Source of the DNA: Paenibacillus sp. Soil766 | Lineage (GTDB): Bacteria; Bacillota; Bacilli; Paenibacillales; NBRC-103111 | Length of the DNA stretch: 44,492 nucleotides | Assembly: GCF_001428105.1 (NCBI RefSeq) | Contig: NZ_LMSJ01000027.1 | Span: 1 to 44,492, forward strand | Direction of reading: 5' to 3' | Shown here: positions 16,498 to 26,493 of the stretch, in pieces | Numbering within the stretch: the stretch's first letter is position 1 | How the letters are laid out: the number at the start of each line of letters is the position of its first letter | The notes under the pieces: model-generated | What the model was told of the DNA's origin: nothing | Database searches by the model: none | Seen by the model: only the letters and a program-made list of their open reading frames with translations | Made by a program: the position numbers and the translations under genes

Positions 16498-18813
16498 TTA
16501 TATATCATAATTATGAACGCTCTTTACTCCTAAGAATGCCAATTTTTCATGCAGCTCTACTTTCAAAATTGCTTGCAACTGTTCAGGTTTCATCGGTTTA
16601 TAAAAATAATAGCCTTGGATGTGATGGCATCCATTCGCCACCAGGAAGTCCGCCTGTTCTTCTGTCTCGACTCCCTCTGCAATCATTTGCAGCTGAAAAG
16701 CATTCGCCACAGAAATGATAGCTTTGATCATAGCTCGATCCTTGCCATCGGTTTGAATCCCGCGAACAAAGGACTGATCTAGTTTAATTTTCGTAACCGG
16801 GAACCTTTTCAAATAGCTTAGGGACGAATAATGTGTACCGAAATCATCCACGGAAATGGATATGCCTAGTTGGCGAAGCCTATTGAGAACGCCCATCTGT
16901 TCGTCCTGCATCGCTACATTCTCCGTGATTTCCATTTCTAAGTAGCGCGCTTCCAGCCCCGTCTCTTCCAGAATCGCACTAACTTTATCCACAATGCGTT
17001 CATCATGCAACTGTTTGACCGAAAGATTAACGGAGATCATCAGCGATTCTTCTGTTTGACGATGCCAAGTTTTCATCTGACTGCACGCGCCGCGGAGCAC
17101 CCATTCACCAATCACATCTATAAGACCTAGTTCCTCTGCTAATGGAATAAAATCGGATGGCGAAATATAGCCTTTCGTCGTGTGATTCCAACGTAATAGT
17201 GCTTCAACACCCGTAATTGCCCCCTTCTTGCAATCAACCTGTGGTTGATAAACGATTTCAAGCTCTTTTCGATCAAGCGACTGGCGAAGATGATTCTCCA
17301 TTTCCAGCCTTGAAATCGACAAGTTCTCCATCTGTTGATTGAAAAAGCTAAAGGAGCTGCCACTTACTTTCTTAGCCATATACATGGCAATGTCGGCGTT
17401 TTTGAGCAGCGCATCCCACGTCTCACCACCATACGGATACTGCACAATACCTATGCTTGCATTAATAAAGAAAGCACGATTCGCTAATATACAAGGCGGT
17501 TTCAAGACAGCAATGAGTTGCCTACAGAAGGCTTGAATTTTCTGCTCACTTGCGCAATCCTCCAACAAAATCGCAAATTCGTCTCCACCAAATCTGGCGA
17601 AGGTATGGAAAGTCAAATTGGATTCCTGGATGCGATGAACAACCTCTTGCAGCATAAAGTCCCCCATATGATGCCCATGTGAATCATTGACCATTTTGAA
17701 GTTATCCAGATCAAAGAAAAGGACAACTAGCGAGGTACCCCTCAAATGATTATAAGTAATTTGCTCTTTCAAAACCCTTTGAAAATGTGCGCGATTATGT
17801 ATCCCTGTCAGTACATCATGGTAGGCCATATAGGACAACATTTGCTCAGATTCCTGCATCCGCTCCGTAGATTGCTGAAGCTCCTGCTGACCTGCAACCA
17901 GCTCTTCATTGACTGCTGTCAGATCTTCATTCGCGATCTGCAGCTCTTGGGTTCGCAGATTAACAGCTTGACTGAGCCGATCACGTTGTCGAATGATATA
18001 GATAATGAAGAATAATCCTAGAAATAAGACGAGTAGTAAGGCACATCGGATGATGAGCATTTGATTATTAATCGTTTGCTCCGCTTTGGCGGGAGGGGCG
18101 GTTGCAAGTTCCCACTTCGTATCCTGAAGATCGATCACCGCAATCAAAGGCGATTGATTGAACGTTGCATTTTCCCCATAGAACGCAGGCATACCTGGAC
18201 TACGTATGGACATTCTCTGCCCTTCAGAAGCATCGTCTTTGATCCCTGCTTCATTTAGTAATTTATCCACGTTTATAGCAACAGACACGAACCCCCAGAA
18301 AACACCGTCTTCAAAAAGTGCTTTACGAGCTACCAAACCTTGCACACCTTGAAGCAGTATAAAGGGACCGTCCGTCGTCATTTTTTTCGTTTGCAGAGCT
18401 TGATAGACTTGAGTCTGGACATTCTCTCGAGGATCCTTCAGAAGATCCCAATTTATAATATTTTCATTCCCTTTGGAGGGATAGACGAACTTCATAACCC
18501 CATTTGGTGCAATAACAACATTAAAGGCAGACGCCTGTGAGCCTGCATACAACGCTTCCATGTAGGATTGCACTTCTTGATTACTTTGGTCTTTCAAATA
18601 GCTGGTGCTAATGTAGGCTTCAAGACTTGCCATTATATTGAAATTACGATTAATGACGGACTGTAAGGCAACGGCTTTGGCAGACAATTGGGCAGATTCC
18701 GTGCCTTGCAGTTCATTCAGCAGCGATGTTTTGTAGGTAGTAAGAACCGATTCGGATGAAGTAAACAGTAGGACAAAGATGAGGGATACGAAGAAGTACT
18801 GCAATCTGTTCAT
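16498..18813 (-). CDS. CHASE-GGDEF-EAL cyclic-di-GMP signalling protein
   Basis: 771 residues from the ATG at 18813, which follows GGGAGGAGAG; an ATG at 18861 lacks a ribosome-binding site. A membrane helix at ~5-22, an extracellular CHASE sensor (~40-230), a second membrane helix (~255-278), a coiled coil (~285-330), GGDEF (~345-500) and EAL (~515-755). The GGDEF signature is intact (~407), and the RxxD inhibitory site that usually lies five residues before it is absent. The EAL domain keeps EALLRW, EITENVAM, VDDFGTHYSSL, KLDQSF and EGVET, so phosphodiesterase activity is expected. It probably makes or degrades c-di-GMP in response to an external ligand. Confidence 0.93.
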   Translation of the reverse strand: MNRLQYFFVSLIFVLLFTSSESVLTTYKTSLLNELQGTESAQLSAKAVALQSVINRNFNIMASLEAYISTSYLKDQSNQEVQSYMEALYAGSQASAFNVVIAPNGVMKFVYPSKGNENIINWDLLKDPRENVQTQVYQALQTKKMTTDGPFILLQGVQGLVARKALFEDGVFWGFVSVAINVDKLLNEAGIKDDASEGQRMSIRSPGMPAFYGENATFNQSPLIAVIDLQDTKWELATAPPAKAEQTINNQMLIIRCALLLVLFLGLFFIIYIIRQRDRLSQAVNLRTQELQIANEDLTAVNEELVAGQQELQQSTERMQESEQMLSYMAYHDVLTGIHNRAHFQRVLKEQITYNHLRGTSLVVLFFDLDNFKMVNDSHGHHMGDFMLQEVVHRIQESNLTFHTFARFGGDEFAILLEDCASEQKIQAFCRQLIAVLKPPCILANRAFFINASIGIVQYPYGGETWDALLKNADIAMYMAKKVSGSSFSFFNQQMENLSISRLEMENHLRQSLDRKELEIVYQPQVDCKKGAITGVEALLRWNHTTKGYISPSDFIPLAEELGLIDVIGEWVLRGACSQMKTWHRQTEESLMISVNLSVKQLHDERIVDKVSAILEETGLEARYLEMEITENVAMQDEQMGVLNRLRQLGISISVDDFGTHYSSLSYLKRFPVTKIKLDQSFVRGIQTDGKDRAMIKAIISVANAFQLQMIAEGVETEEQADFLVANGCHHIQGYYFYKPMKPEQLQAILKVELHEKLAFLGVKSVHNYDI

Positions 18814-19038
18814 AGGTCTCTCCTCCCGAATTCGACTTGAAGCAGCGTCATTATTCGACATCTTTCTCTATTATTTCATCTCCTCTCCCTTACTGGCAAT
18901 ACATTTATTTGTCTCCGAGCCTGTCCATACTACCCCCTGCCAATCCCTTCCAAATCCTTTCTATCGAATTGGCGTTCCCACACTTTCATCCTTGTTATAT
19001 AATTAGATATATGACCCTGAACGAATGGAGACATGAAG

Positions 19039-20121
19039 ATGGACATACATAACATTTCTATGCATCTCATTGACGAGGACACGGACCAACCCCGCTACCA
19101 ATTCGATGAAGAGGCACTTCAAGAATTAATGAAAAGCATTGGGGAAATTGGCTTGCTCTCTCCGATCAAAGTACGCATAACCGCCAACAACAGATATAAG
19201 ATCATCTATGGCAATCGCAGATATAAAGCTACCAAAATGCTCGGGCTTCCAACCATATCTTGTATCGTGTCCACGGTAACGGATGAGATGGAGATCTATC
19301 TGGAGCAGATTGCTGAAAATCTAACACGAGAAGGCTTCTCTCCTATCGAGGAAGCCGAGGCCTTTCATAAGCTTATGCATGATGCGAAATTCAGCTCATC
19401 TATTAAATATCTTTCTGGTAAGCTTGGCAAACCTGAAACCTATATCAAAAACAAGTGTGAGCTGCTTAAGTTTGGGAACTCTGTAAAGAAGCTCATCGTA
19501 GGTGGAACCGAGATTCGCAAAGATAAGCTTACGGAGGATCAACTATTGCCTCTGAAAGATCTGCCAATAGAGCATCGTGATCCCATAGCCCTGATCATGG
19601 CACGTGATGAAATGCCTGTCAGCGATGTGAAGAAAATCGCGAAAATGTTTAAGGACAAAGACATCTCCGACAGAATCAAAGGGCAGCTGCTCTATAAATC
19701 GGGGCCTGAATTAATCGAAACCTGGTCTACCTTCCAGAACAATCGGGCTGAACGAGCGAAGCCGATCGCAGCCAAGGCACCTAAAGCTGAGAAGATGAAA
19801 GTTGAGGTTCAAGAAGTTGAAGTTCCTGCGCAGGTTACAGATATTAACAATGTGGGGCTACCCGTTGAAGCTAAGTTTGCTGTACCGCAAGCTGAAGCAA
19901 TTGTAACTACTGCTGCTGGATCGATGCTACAAGTTAGACTACAGCAGCTACTTCAAACGATTCCCGCTCCACCTACTCTTAGCGATCTGCAGCTGGAGCA
20001 GGATGGGATGAATGAGCAGCAAAGAGAGCTATTCTCCCAAGAAGTCTCGACGTTAGTTGAACAGTTAGAGAAGCAATTGGAAGCTTGGAGAACCGTTCAA
20101 AGCTTAGCTATCTCTCGTTAA
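19039..20121 (+). CDS. ParB-like DNA-binding protein (solo)
   Basis: 360 residues. The second ATG (19039) is preferred because ATGGAG lies eight bases upstream. The ParB N-terminal CTP-binding domain covers ~5-95, with GNRRYKA as the GERRxRA box and ENLTREGFSPIEEAEA as the second box. The helix-turn-helix follows (YLSGKLGKPETYIKNKCELL, ~125-150). From ~235 a Lys/Ala/Glu/Val-rich linker runs to a helical Gln-rich C-terminal dimerization-like region. No parA lies beside it and I see no parS site, so it is not a standard partition pair. It could act like Noc, or as a plasmid-derived regulator. Confidence 0.85.
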   Translation: MDIHNISMHLIDEDTDQPRYQFDEEALQELMKSIGEIGLLSPIKVRITANNRYKIIYGNRRYKATKMLGLPTISCIVSTVTDEMEIYLEQIAENLTREGFSPIEEAEAFHKLMHDAKFSSSIKYLSGKLGKPETYIKNKCELLKFGNSVKKLIVGGTEIRKDKLTEDQLLPLKDLPIEHRDPIALIMARDEMPVSDVKKIAKMFKDKDISDRIKGQLLYKSGPELIETWSTFQNNRAERAKPIAAKAPKAEKMKVEVQEVEVPAQVTDINNVGLPVEAKFAVPQAEAIVTTAAGSMLQVRLQQLLQTIPAPPTLSDLQLEQDGMNEQQRELFSQEVSTLVEQLEKQLEAWRTVQSLAISR

Positions 20122-20130
20122 AACTCATTA

Positions 20131-20193
20131 ACACCGCATGTGATTCGTGTTATTCCTAGTAAGGGGTACACTGGCTGCATGCGGTGTCTTTTT
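20131..20193 (+). terminator. intrinsic terminator after parB-like gene
   Basis: The arms ACACCGCATG (20131-20140) and CATGCGGTGT (20178-20187) are perfect over 10 bp around a long loop of 37 bases, followed by CTTTTTGCTT. Confidence 0.8.
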
Positions 20194-20246
20194 GCTTATT
20201 CGAACCCGTAGGTGATAGAAAAATCAGATCATTTTTCCCACTACCC

Positions 20247-20270
20247 TACTACCATACAAGTATGGTAGTA
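20247..20270 (+). promoter_or_regulatory. perfect palindrome, candidate GntR operator
   Basis: TACTACCATAC, an AA spacer, then GTATGGTAGTA: two perfect 11-bp arms 35 bases before the gntR start. FCD-type GntR regulators bind short palindromes next to their own genes, so this is the likely autoregulatory and operon operator. Confidence 0.65.
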
Positions 20271-20304
20271 TAAGTTTAGGCTTCATTTTGCAAAGGAGAT
20301 CCAC

Positions 20305-20982
20305 ATGGATTACTTCAAAAAACCACAGATTAGTTCGACCCGAGATGCTGTCTACCACACGCTAAAAGCGCAAATTCTGAGTTTGACCCTGCTTCCAGGT
20401 GCCACCATTTCAGAGAAAGAAATGTCGGTAAGCTTCAACGTGAGTCGGACACCTGTTCGAGAAAGCTTCGTGCAATTAGCACAGGAAGGCTTGCTGGAAA
20501 TCTATCCGCAACGCGGCACGGTTGTCTCTCGCATTGATCTAGAGTTGGTGGATGAAGCACGCTTCATTCGTGAACATCTGGAAAGCGCCGTTATTCGCTT
20601 GGCCTGTACCTCTTTTCCAGAAGAGTCCCTGCGCTTGCTTCAAATGAATTTAGCTTCGCAGAAAGTGTGTATGGATGAACAAGACTTCAAGAAAATGTTT
20701 GAGCTTGATGAGGAGTTTCATCGGACGATTTTCGAAGGCTGTAAGAAAATGAACACCTGGGCGGTCATTGGGCAAATTAATGTGCATCTGAACCGCACCC
20801 GAATGCTTCGCTTAGCGACTGATCACCATTGGGATGAGCTCTATGCGCAGCATGGGCAGATTGTGGAGGCCATCAAAGAACAGCAGCCTGATAGGGCAGA
20901 ACAATTAATTCACGCCCATCTTCAAGTCGGCATTGCTGATCAAGCCTTATTAAAAGAAAAATTCCCTACGTATTTCAAATAG
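20305..20982 (+). CDS. GntR family (FCD-domain) transcriptional regulator
   Basis: 225 residues. The winged helix-turn-helix lies at ~12-75 (TPVRESFVQLAQEGLLEIYPQRGTVV split by helix turns), followed by an all-helical FCD ligand domain at ~85-215 with the metal-binding residues seen as FIREHLE and DEEFHRTIFEG. FCD members of this type (UxuR/ExuR/FadR group) respond to hexuronates or related acids. It sits 30 bases before uxuA and, with the palindrome upstream, most likely controls the glucuronate genes that follow. Confidence 0.9.
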   Translation: MDYFKKPQISSTRDAVYHTLKAQILSLTLLPGATISEKEMSVSFNVSRTPVRESFVQLAQEGLLEIYPQRGTVVSRIDLELVDEARFIREHLESAVIRLACTSFPEESLRLLQMNLASQKVCMDEQDFKKMFELDEEFHRTIFEGCKKMNTWAVIGQINVHLNRTRMLRLATDHHWDELYAQHGQIVEAIKEQQPDRAEQLIHAHLQVGIADQALLKEKFPTYFK

Positions 20983-21012
20983 GTTGACGATAATGGAGGC
21001 GAGTGTGCATCT

Positions 21013-22119
21013 ATGAAAATGGTATTCCGATGGTTTGGAGAGGGCAACGATACGGTCACGCTGAAGCAAATTAAACAAATTCCCGGTGTTGAAGGTATCG
21101 TATGGGCATTGCATGATGTTCCTGCTGGTGAAGAATGGCCGGTGGATAAGATTCAGAAGATCAAAGCCGAGGCTGATCGTGCGGGGCTGCATATGCAGGT
21201 CGTTGAGAGCGTCAACATTCATGAGGATATTAAATTAGGATTGCCAAGTCGCGATACGTACATCGCGAATTACAAGAAGACGATCGCCACGTTGGCTCAG
21301 TTTGGGGTCAAAGTCATTTGCTACAATTTCATGCCTGTCTTCGATTGGGTACGGACGGATTTACATAAGGAGCTGGAAGATGGCTCAACGGCACTATTTT
21401 ATGAAAAAAGTAAAATAGCCAACCTCGATCTTACTGAGCATGTTGGCCGGATTAATGCCAACCCTGATTTCAGTATGCCTGGCTGGGAGCCTGAGCGACT
21501 TGCTCATTTGACAGAGCTATTTGACGCCTATAAGGATGTCACCGAAGAGCAGCTCTGGTCGAACCTCAAGTATTTCTTGGATGAAGTGATTCCCGTGGCC
21601 GCCGAGCACGGCATTCGAATGGCAATTCACCCGGACGACCCACCTTGGTCCGTCTTTGGATTGCCTAGATTGATGACGAGCCAAGCGAATATTCGCCGCT
21701 TTCTAGCCTTGCATGACAGCCCCTATAACGGACTTACGATGTGCAGTGGCTCACTCGGTGCGAACCCGAGCAATGATATCGTCTCGATCGTGCATGAATT
21801 CGCGGATCGGATTCCTTTTGCCCATCTGAGGAATGTTCGCTTGTATGAGAATGGCGATTTCATCGAAACCTCTCATCGTACACAGGATGGCACGGTTGAT
21901 ATGTCAGGTATTGTGCAAGCGCTGCATGCGAACAATTACGAAGGATTCTGCCGCCCGGATCATGGTCGTCATATTTGGGATGAGCGTTGCAGACCTGGAT
22001 ACGGGTTGTACGATCGGGCATTAGGTATCATGTATGTATGGGGACTTTGGGACATGCTGTGCCGCCAAGGCGCTACATTACAAGAAGGAGCTGTTACGGA
22101 CTATGAGCGAATTAACTAA
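21013..22119 (+). CDS. uxuA: mannonate dehydratase (UxuA)
   Basis: 368 residues, in the usual range for UxuA. It turns D-mannonate into 2-keto-3-deoxygluconate in glucuronate breakdown. The family start MVFRWFGEGNDTVTLKQI is clear, as are VVESVNIHEDIKLG, the metal and substrate residues in AIHPDDPPWSVFG, the CSGSLGANP stretch, and the C-terminal FCRPDHGRHIW. GGAGGCGAG precedes the start. The last 17 bases overlap the following uxuB-like gene. Confidence 0.96.
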   Translation: MKMVFRWFGEGNDTVTLKQIKQIPGVEGIVWALHDVPAGEEWPVDKIQKIKAEADRAGLHMQVVESVNIHEDIKLGLPSRDTYIANYKKTIATLAQFGVKVICYNFMPVFDWVRTDLHKELEDGSTALFYEKSKIANLDLTEHVGRINANPDFSMPGWEPERLAHLTELFDAYKDVTEEQLWSNLKYFLDEVIPVAAEHGIRMAIHPDDPPWSVFGLPRLMTSQANIRRFLALHDSPYNGLTMCSGSLGANPSNDIVSIVHEFADRIPFAHLRNVRLYENGDFIETSHRTQDGTVDMSGIVQALHANNYEGFCRPDHGRHIWDERCRPGYGLYDRALGIMYVWGLWDMLCRQGATLQEGAVTDYERIN

Positions 22120-22957
22120 ATTCCCATCCCTGCATGGGAAAGTCGTTGTGATTACTGGAGGCGCTGGCGTTCTGTGCCGCGTAATGGCATTAGAATTAGC
22201 TAGACAAGGCGCACGCATCGCTATTCTTAATCGTACGCACGAGAAAGGCTTGGCTGTGGTCCATGAAATTGAGGCCGCTGGTGGCGTGGCCATTGCTGTT
22301 GCTTGCGATGTTACCGCAGCTGAAAGTGTAGAGCAAGCTGCAGCCATCGTAACAGGACAGCTGGGCACCTGCGACATTCTAATTAATGGTGCAGGTGGCA
22401 ACCATGCCAGCGCAAATACGACGAATGAGATTTTCAAAATGGAGGATGTCGCGAATCCAGATGTGCAATCCTTCTATGATCTAAGCATCCCTGGATTCCG
22501 CAACGTGCTGGATCTTAACTTCGTTGGCACGCTAATTCCAACGCAGGTGTTCACCAAGCATATGCATGGCAAAGCTGGGGCAACCGTGATCAATATCTCA
22601 TCCATGAGCGCACCCTCGCCCATGACCAAAGTTCCTGCCTATAGCGCGGCCAAAGCGGCTATCGATAATTTTACAAAATGGTTAGCTGTTCATTTGGCTG
22701 AAAGCGGCATTCGTGTGAATGCGATTGCACCTGGGTTCTTTTTGACAGAGCAGAATGCCAAATTGTTGATGAAAGAGGATGGCAGTCTGACGGACCGCTC
22801 TCATAAAATCATTGCCCATACCCCGATGCGCCGATTCGGCAAACCGGAAGATTTATTAGGTACGCTTCTGTGGTTGGCTGATTCCGACATGTCCCGTTTC
22901 GTTACGGGTACGACAATCCCTGTCGATGGCGGATTCATGGCTTATTCGGGCGTTTAG
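22103..22957 (+). CDS. uxuB: D-mannonate oxidoreductase (SDR-type UxuB)
   Basis: 284 residues from the ATG at 22103, inside the end of uxuA. SDR fold: TGGAGVLCRVMA for cofactor binding, CDVTA, NGAGGNH, the catalytic Ser in NISSMSA, YSAAKAAID, and the C-terminal NAIAPGFFLTEQN that is typical of SDR-type fructuronate reductases (B. subtilis YjmF/UxuB). It reduces fructuronate to mannonate with NADH. Residues 110-150 hold an insertion (GNHASANTTNEIFKMEDV) common to this group. It completes gntR-uxuA-uxuB; uxaC and kdg genes are not in the window. Confidence 0.9.
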   Translation: MSELTKFPSLHGKVVVITGGAGVLCRVMALELARQGARIAILNRTHEKGLAVVHEIEAAGGVAIAVACDVTAAESVEQAAAIVTGQLGTCDILINGAGGNHASANTTNEIFKMEDVANPDVQSFYDLSIPGFRNVLDLNFVGTLIPTQVFTKHMHGKAGATVINISSMSAPSPMTKVPAYSAAKAAIDNFTKWLAVHLAESGIRVNAIAPGFFLTEQNAKLLMKEDGSLTDRSHKIIAHTPMRRFGKPEDLLGTLLWLADSDMSRFVTGTTIPVDGGFMAYSGV

Positions 22958-23119
22958 ATGAAGTCAGTTTAGCCATCCTGCCCTTTTCTTTTATACTAAT
23001 TTGAATAGAGGTAGACGGAGTAAAGCACACGCCGTTTCATTGCATAACGCTCATTGTGAGCTATGCGGTGGAACGGTTTTTGTTTGTCTATATGCGTTGT
23101 GTTGCCAGATACAAAAAAA

Positions 23120-23185
23120 CCTTAAGTATCCCCTCATCCCTCCCCCTCTTGTTACAAGAGGTTTATGACGAGTGTCTACTTAAGG
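23120..23185. repeat. nested inverted repeat after uxuB
   Basis: The outer arms CCTTAAGTA (23120-23128) and TACTTAAGG (23177-23185) enclose an inner hairpin CCTCTT/AAGAGG (23145-23161). No long T tract follows on the plus strand. It may be a weak terminator of uxuB or the hybrid kinase. Confidence 0.5.
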
Positions 23186-23212
23186 TAGTATTTCAGGGTC
23201 GTTCATCACCGC

Positions 23213-26200
23213 TTACGCTTCATCCGGAATACAAACGATAATGCGTTGAATTTCCGCTGCGATCTCGGCAATCTGGTCCTCATAATTCTCATTCAGGAGA
23301 ATTGTTGATTGGAGTTTCACAGCTTCCGCAAGCAGCGCTTCTGCCGATAGACTGCCCGCTACACCGATTAGCGTATGCGCAGCTCGTTTGGCAGCGACCC
23401 AATCTCCATTACGGTGATAGACCCAGAGCAGATCTGCGAAGTCACTGTAATTCTTCTTGAATAACTGCAGCATGACGAGAAGAATACTCTCTTTCCCCTC
23501 CACGCGGGCCAAAGCTCCCTCCCAGTCTATCGCAGAGATACCTTGATAATAAGGGGTTTCTTTTTCGTCAACCGGTTGAGGTTCCTTGAAGTTTCGCTCC
23601 CGCGCCTTCCTCTTCTCGGGCTCCATCCATTTATGAATGACTCGAAACAGCAGCTTCACATCCAGCGGCTTACTTATCACATCGTTCATGCCTATTCGGA
23701 CGTACGCTTCTTGGTCTTGTTTAACCACATTAGCTGTAAGACCGATGATCGGTAATTCACGAAATCTTGGGTTCAAACGTAGGAGTCTTGTTGCCTCGAC
23801 ACCATCCATAACTGGCATATGGATATCCATGAGGACTAACGCAAATTCGCCATTTTCCAGCGTGTCTAGCGCTGCTTGACCGTTGGTCGCTAATGTGACC
23901 CTGTAGCCCTGGTCCTCGAGAAGTTCCATGGCCACTTGTTGATTAATTTCATTATCCTCAACCAGTAGAATGTGTCCATATGCCTCCTCTGTAACAGATG
24001 GATTCAACATCGATCCATGCTCAGCTTTCCGTGATTTATGATTGGGATAGAACAAATATTCCAACGTCTGATACAACTCTAGTCGACTAATCGGTTTAAC
24101 CAGCACCGCATCTGGCCTTATCTCCTCAGGGAGTGTAAGCAGCTCTTCCTTCCCCATTGAGGATGTCAGACAAATTATGCGCGTTCGAACTCTGCGAATC
24201 AAAGCGAGGAGTGATTGCCATGTCTCAAGGCCATACATATCATCGATTTCCATATCCAGGATGAGGCAATGGAAGTCGCCTTTCCCGGCTTCTTTTCCGT
24301 CTAGCCGTTTGAATAACGAATCCCAAGAAGGAACCATCTTTACGATGAGGGCAAAGGATTCTAAGGTATCATGCAAGCTGTTTCGCATAAGGGGATGATC
24401 CTCAACAACCAACACGCGATACGGCTCATTCCCCTCCCCAATATCCCACTCATCTGGATCGTGTTGCTCAATGATTTGGAAAGGTAAGGTAAATGTGAAA
24501 CGGCTCCCGCTTCCCATTGTACTTTCTGCTTGGAGCGTGCCGCCCATTAATGTAATCAAATGTTGGCTGATAGGCAATCCCAAACCAGTTCCACCATACT
24601 CACGGCTCATTGAACCATCAGCCTGAGAAAAGGGTTCAAAAATGTAAGAAAGCCGATCGGAAGAAATACCAATCCCTGAGTCTTCAACGCTGAATCGCAG
24701 TATCATTTCTTCACTGGATGTCTGTGGGTCGAACTCGATGTGAAGCATCACATAACCTGCACTCGTAAATTTAATGGCATTGCTGCAGAGGTTAAGTAAA
24801 ACTTGTTTCAACCGAAGCGGATCTCCGAGAAGTCGTCTAGGCAGCTCAGCAGGCGTGCTGAAAATAAGCTCTATGGGTTGGCTCTTCGATAGTACACTGC
24901 AAATACTGGAGAGCTCCTTCAACAGGTCATCCAGATTAAAGCTCGTTCGTTCCACCTCTAATTTGCCTGCTTCTACTTTGGAAAAATCCAACACATCATT
25001 AATAATACCTAATAACGTATGCGAAGATAAGGTAATATTGGTTAAATAATCCTTCTGGTGCTCGGAGAGCGGTGTTTTCCCTAACAGTTGAGATAACCCA
25101 ATAATTCCATTCAAGGGCGTTCGAATTTCATGACTCATTTTGGCAATAAAATGACTCTTGGCTTGATTCGCTTGATCAGCTGCATGGCGCATAGATGCTT
25201 CGGTAAAATCATGAATGGTCCCCACAATCCCTTTCACTTCTCCAGAAGCATGATGATAGGCTGAAAGTGTAACACGATAGTCTCTTCTTGGCCCCTCCGA
25301 TGAAGGAATCGCGATTTCGAACCGCACATTATCACCACTCGTTAGTACTTCTTGAAAGTGCTGCTCCCAAAGCTCCTGCTCAGATCGGGGTAAAAAGGCG
25401 GTCATGCTAAGACCCTGCATATCCTCCACACTAGTTTGTGCGAGTAGACTCGCTGCTTGATTCACCGAGGTAATTTCGCCCTCCGTTGTGAAACCCAGAA
25501 TGCCCTCCTGCGAGTTTTCAACGAGAATTCGATACCGCTCTTCACTTTCCTGGATCCGACGTTCTGCTAGACTCTTCTCAGTAACATCCGTCGCCGATCC
25601 TATGACTTCAACGACCTGTTCACCATCAAAAACGGGTTGTAACGTCGTGAAAATAATCTTTCCTCGGACCTCCAACTCATACGCAACTGGATTTCCCTTG
25701 TAGGCTTCTTCATATTTGGCTTGCAAGAATTGTGCAACTTCCTTTGAAGAATAGGGAACCTCCTGAACACACCTATGGATATAGTCATCTGGCTTAAGCC
25801 CGAGATGATGTAATAATTGCCCTTCAATGATTGTGTAAACCAAGGAATTCTGTACTTTTTGGAGTTTAAAGGTAAGACCAGGTTGGAAACGAAGAATATC
25901 AGCAAGCTCCTGCTGCATCTGTCGTACTTGCCCTCTAAGCTCTTCGGAACGTAAGAAATAGCGAAAAAGTCCTGCAACGAACATGCCCGCCCCTAAATGC
26001 AAAAGTAAATTCGGAATCACAAGCACGCTTGCAGGAAGCTTATAAACAAGGACCATATCCACGAATAACACGCTGACAGGACATAATACGAGCAGCATCC
26101 ATTTCTTCCAATAGTCTCGGATGTAAAGATGAATAAGCAGACAACCCATATAAATAATCAAGCCTAATAACGATACGCGTAACATAACCGCTGGATCTAT

Positions 26201-26488
26201 CATTGTCCGGCCAATAATGATGACAACCGTCGTAATAAAACCAGAAACACCGCCGCCAATGAAGGTAGCCATCAGAATTGCAATCGCTTTCAAATCTAGA
26301 ATATGCCGTTCACTCACATGAACCCCAGTATACGCAAGCATAACCCCGAAAAGTCCGTGCGTTATGCCTGCTCCTATCTGAAATTTCCATCGGGCTGCCT
26401 TTTGCAATTTGGGGGAGTAAAAAATTTGAATAGATATAAAAACAAATACAGCTACAAGTGAGAAATTGTTTAACAAGTCTTTCAACAT
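23213..26488 (-). CDS. hybrid sensor histidine kinase (5TM-PAS-PAS-HK-REC-REC-HPt)
   Basis: 1091 residues from the ATG at 26488 (GGGGTGA five bases upstream); an in-frame GTG at 26497 overlaps the upstream stop. Residues ~1-185 hold several membrane helices resembling the LytS/YhcK-type 5TM sensor. Then come two PAS domains (~195-435), HisKA (phosphorylated His near 453, FIAKMSHEIRTPLNG), HATPase (SNAIKF, DSGIGI, GGTGLGL), REC1 (Asp near 749 in LILDMEI), REC2 (Asp near 889 in LVLMDIHMPVMDG) and an HPt domain (His near 1041, AHTLIGVAGSL). This is a full phosphorelay in one protein; the final partner is unknown. It is the last gene of a three-gene minus operon. Confidence 0.93.
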   Translation of the reverse strand: MLKDLLNNFSLVAVFVFISIQIFYSPKLQKAARWKFQIGAGITHGLFGVMLAYTGVHVSERHILDLKAIAILMATFIGGGVSGFITTVVIIIGRTMIDPAVMLRVSLLGLIIYMGCLLIHLYIRDYWKKWMLLVLCPVSVLFVDMVLVYKLPASVLVIPNLLLHLGAGMFVAGLFRYFLRSEELRGQVRQMQQELADILRFQPGLTFKLQKVQNSLVYTIIEGQLLHHLGLKPDDYIHRCVQEVPYSSKEVAQFLQAKYEEAYKGNPVAYELEVRGKIIFTTLQPVFDGEQVVEVIGSATDVTEKSLAERRIQESEERYRILVENSQEGILGFTTEGEITSVNQAASLLAQTSVEDMQGLSMTAFLPRSEQELWEQHFQEVLTSGDNVRFEIAIPSSEGPRRDYRVTLSAYHHASGEVKGIVGTIHDFTEASMRHAADQANQAKSHFIAKMSHEIRTPLNGIIGLSQLLGKTPLSEHQKDYLTNITLSSHTLLGIINDVLDFSKVEAGKLEVERTSFNLDDLLKELSSICSVLSKSQPIELIFSTPAELPRRLLGDPLRLKQVLLNLCSNAIKFTSAGYVMLHIEFDPQTSSEEMILRFSVEDSGIGISSDRLSYIFEPFSQADGSMSREYGGTGLGLPISQHLITLMGGTLQAESTMGSGSRFTFTLPFQIIEQHDPDEWDIGEGNEPYRVLVVEDHPLMRNSLHDTLESFALIVKMVPSWDSLFKRLDGKEAGKGDFHCLILDMEIDDMYGLETWQSLLALIRRVRTRIICLTSSMGKEELLTLPEEIRPDAVLVKPISRLELYQTLEYLFYPNHKSRKAEHGSMLNPSVTEEAYGHILLVEDNEINQQVAMELLEDQGYRVTLATNGQAALDTLENGEFALVLMDIHMPVMDGVEATRLLRLNPRFRELPIIGLTANVVKQDQEAYVRIGMNDVISKPLDVKLLFRVIHKWMEPEKRKARERNFKEPQPVDEKETPYYQGISAIDWEGALARVEGKESILLVMLQLFKKNYSDFADLLWVYHRNGDWVAAKRAAHTLIGVAGSLSAEALLAEAVKLQSTILLNENYEDQIAEIAAEIQRIIVCIPDEA

Positions 26489-26493
26489 CGCAC

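Noticed and set aside
23056..23241. 61-codon frame after uxuB
   Set aside because: No ribosome-binding site; it crosses the nested inverted repeat and runs into the hybrid kinase gene end.
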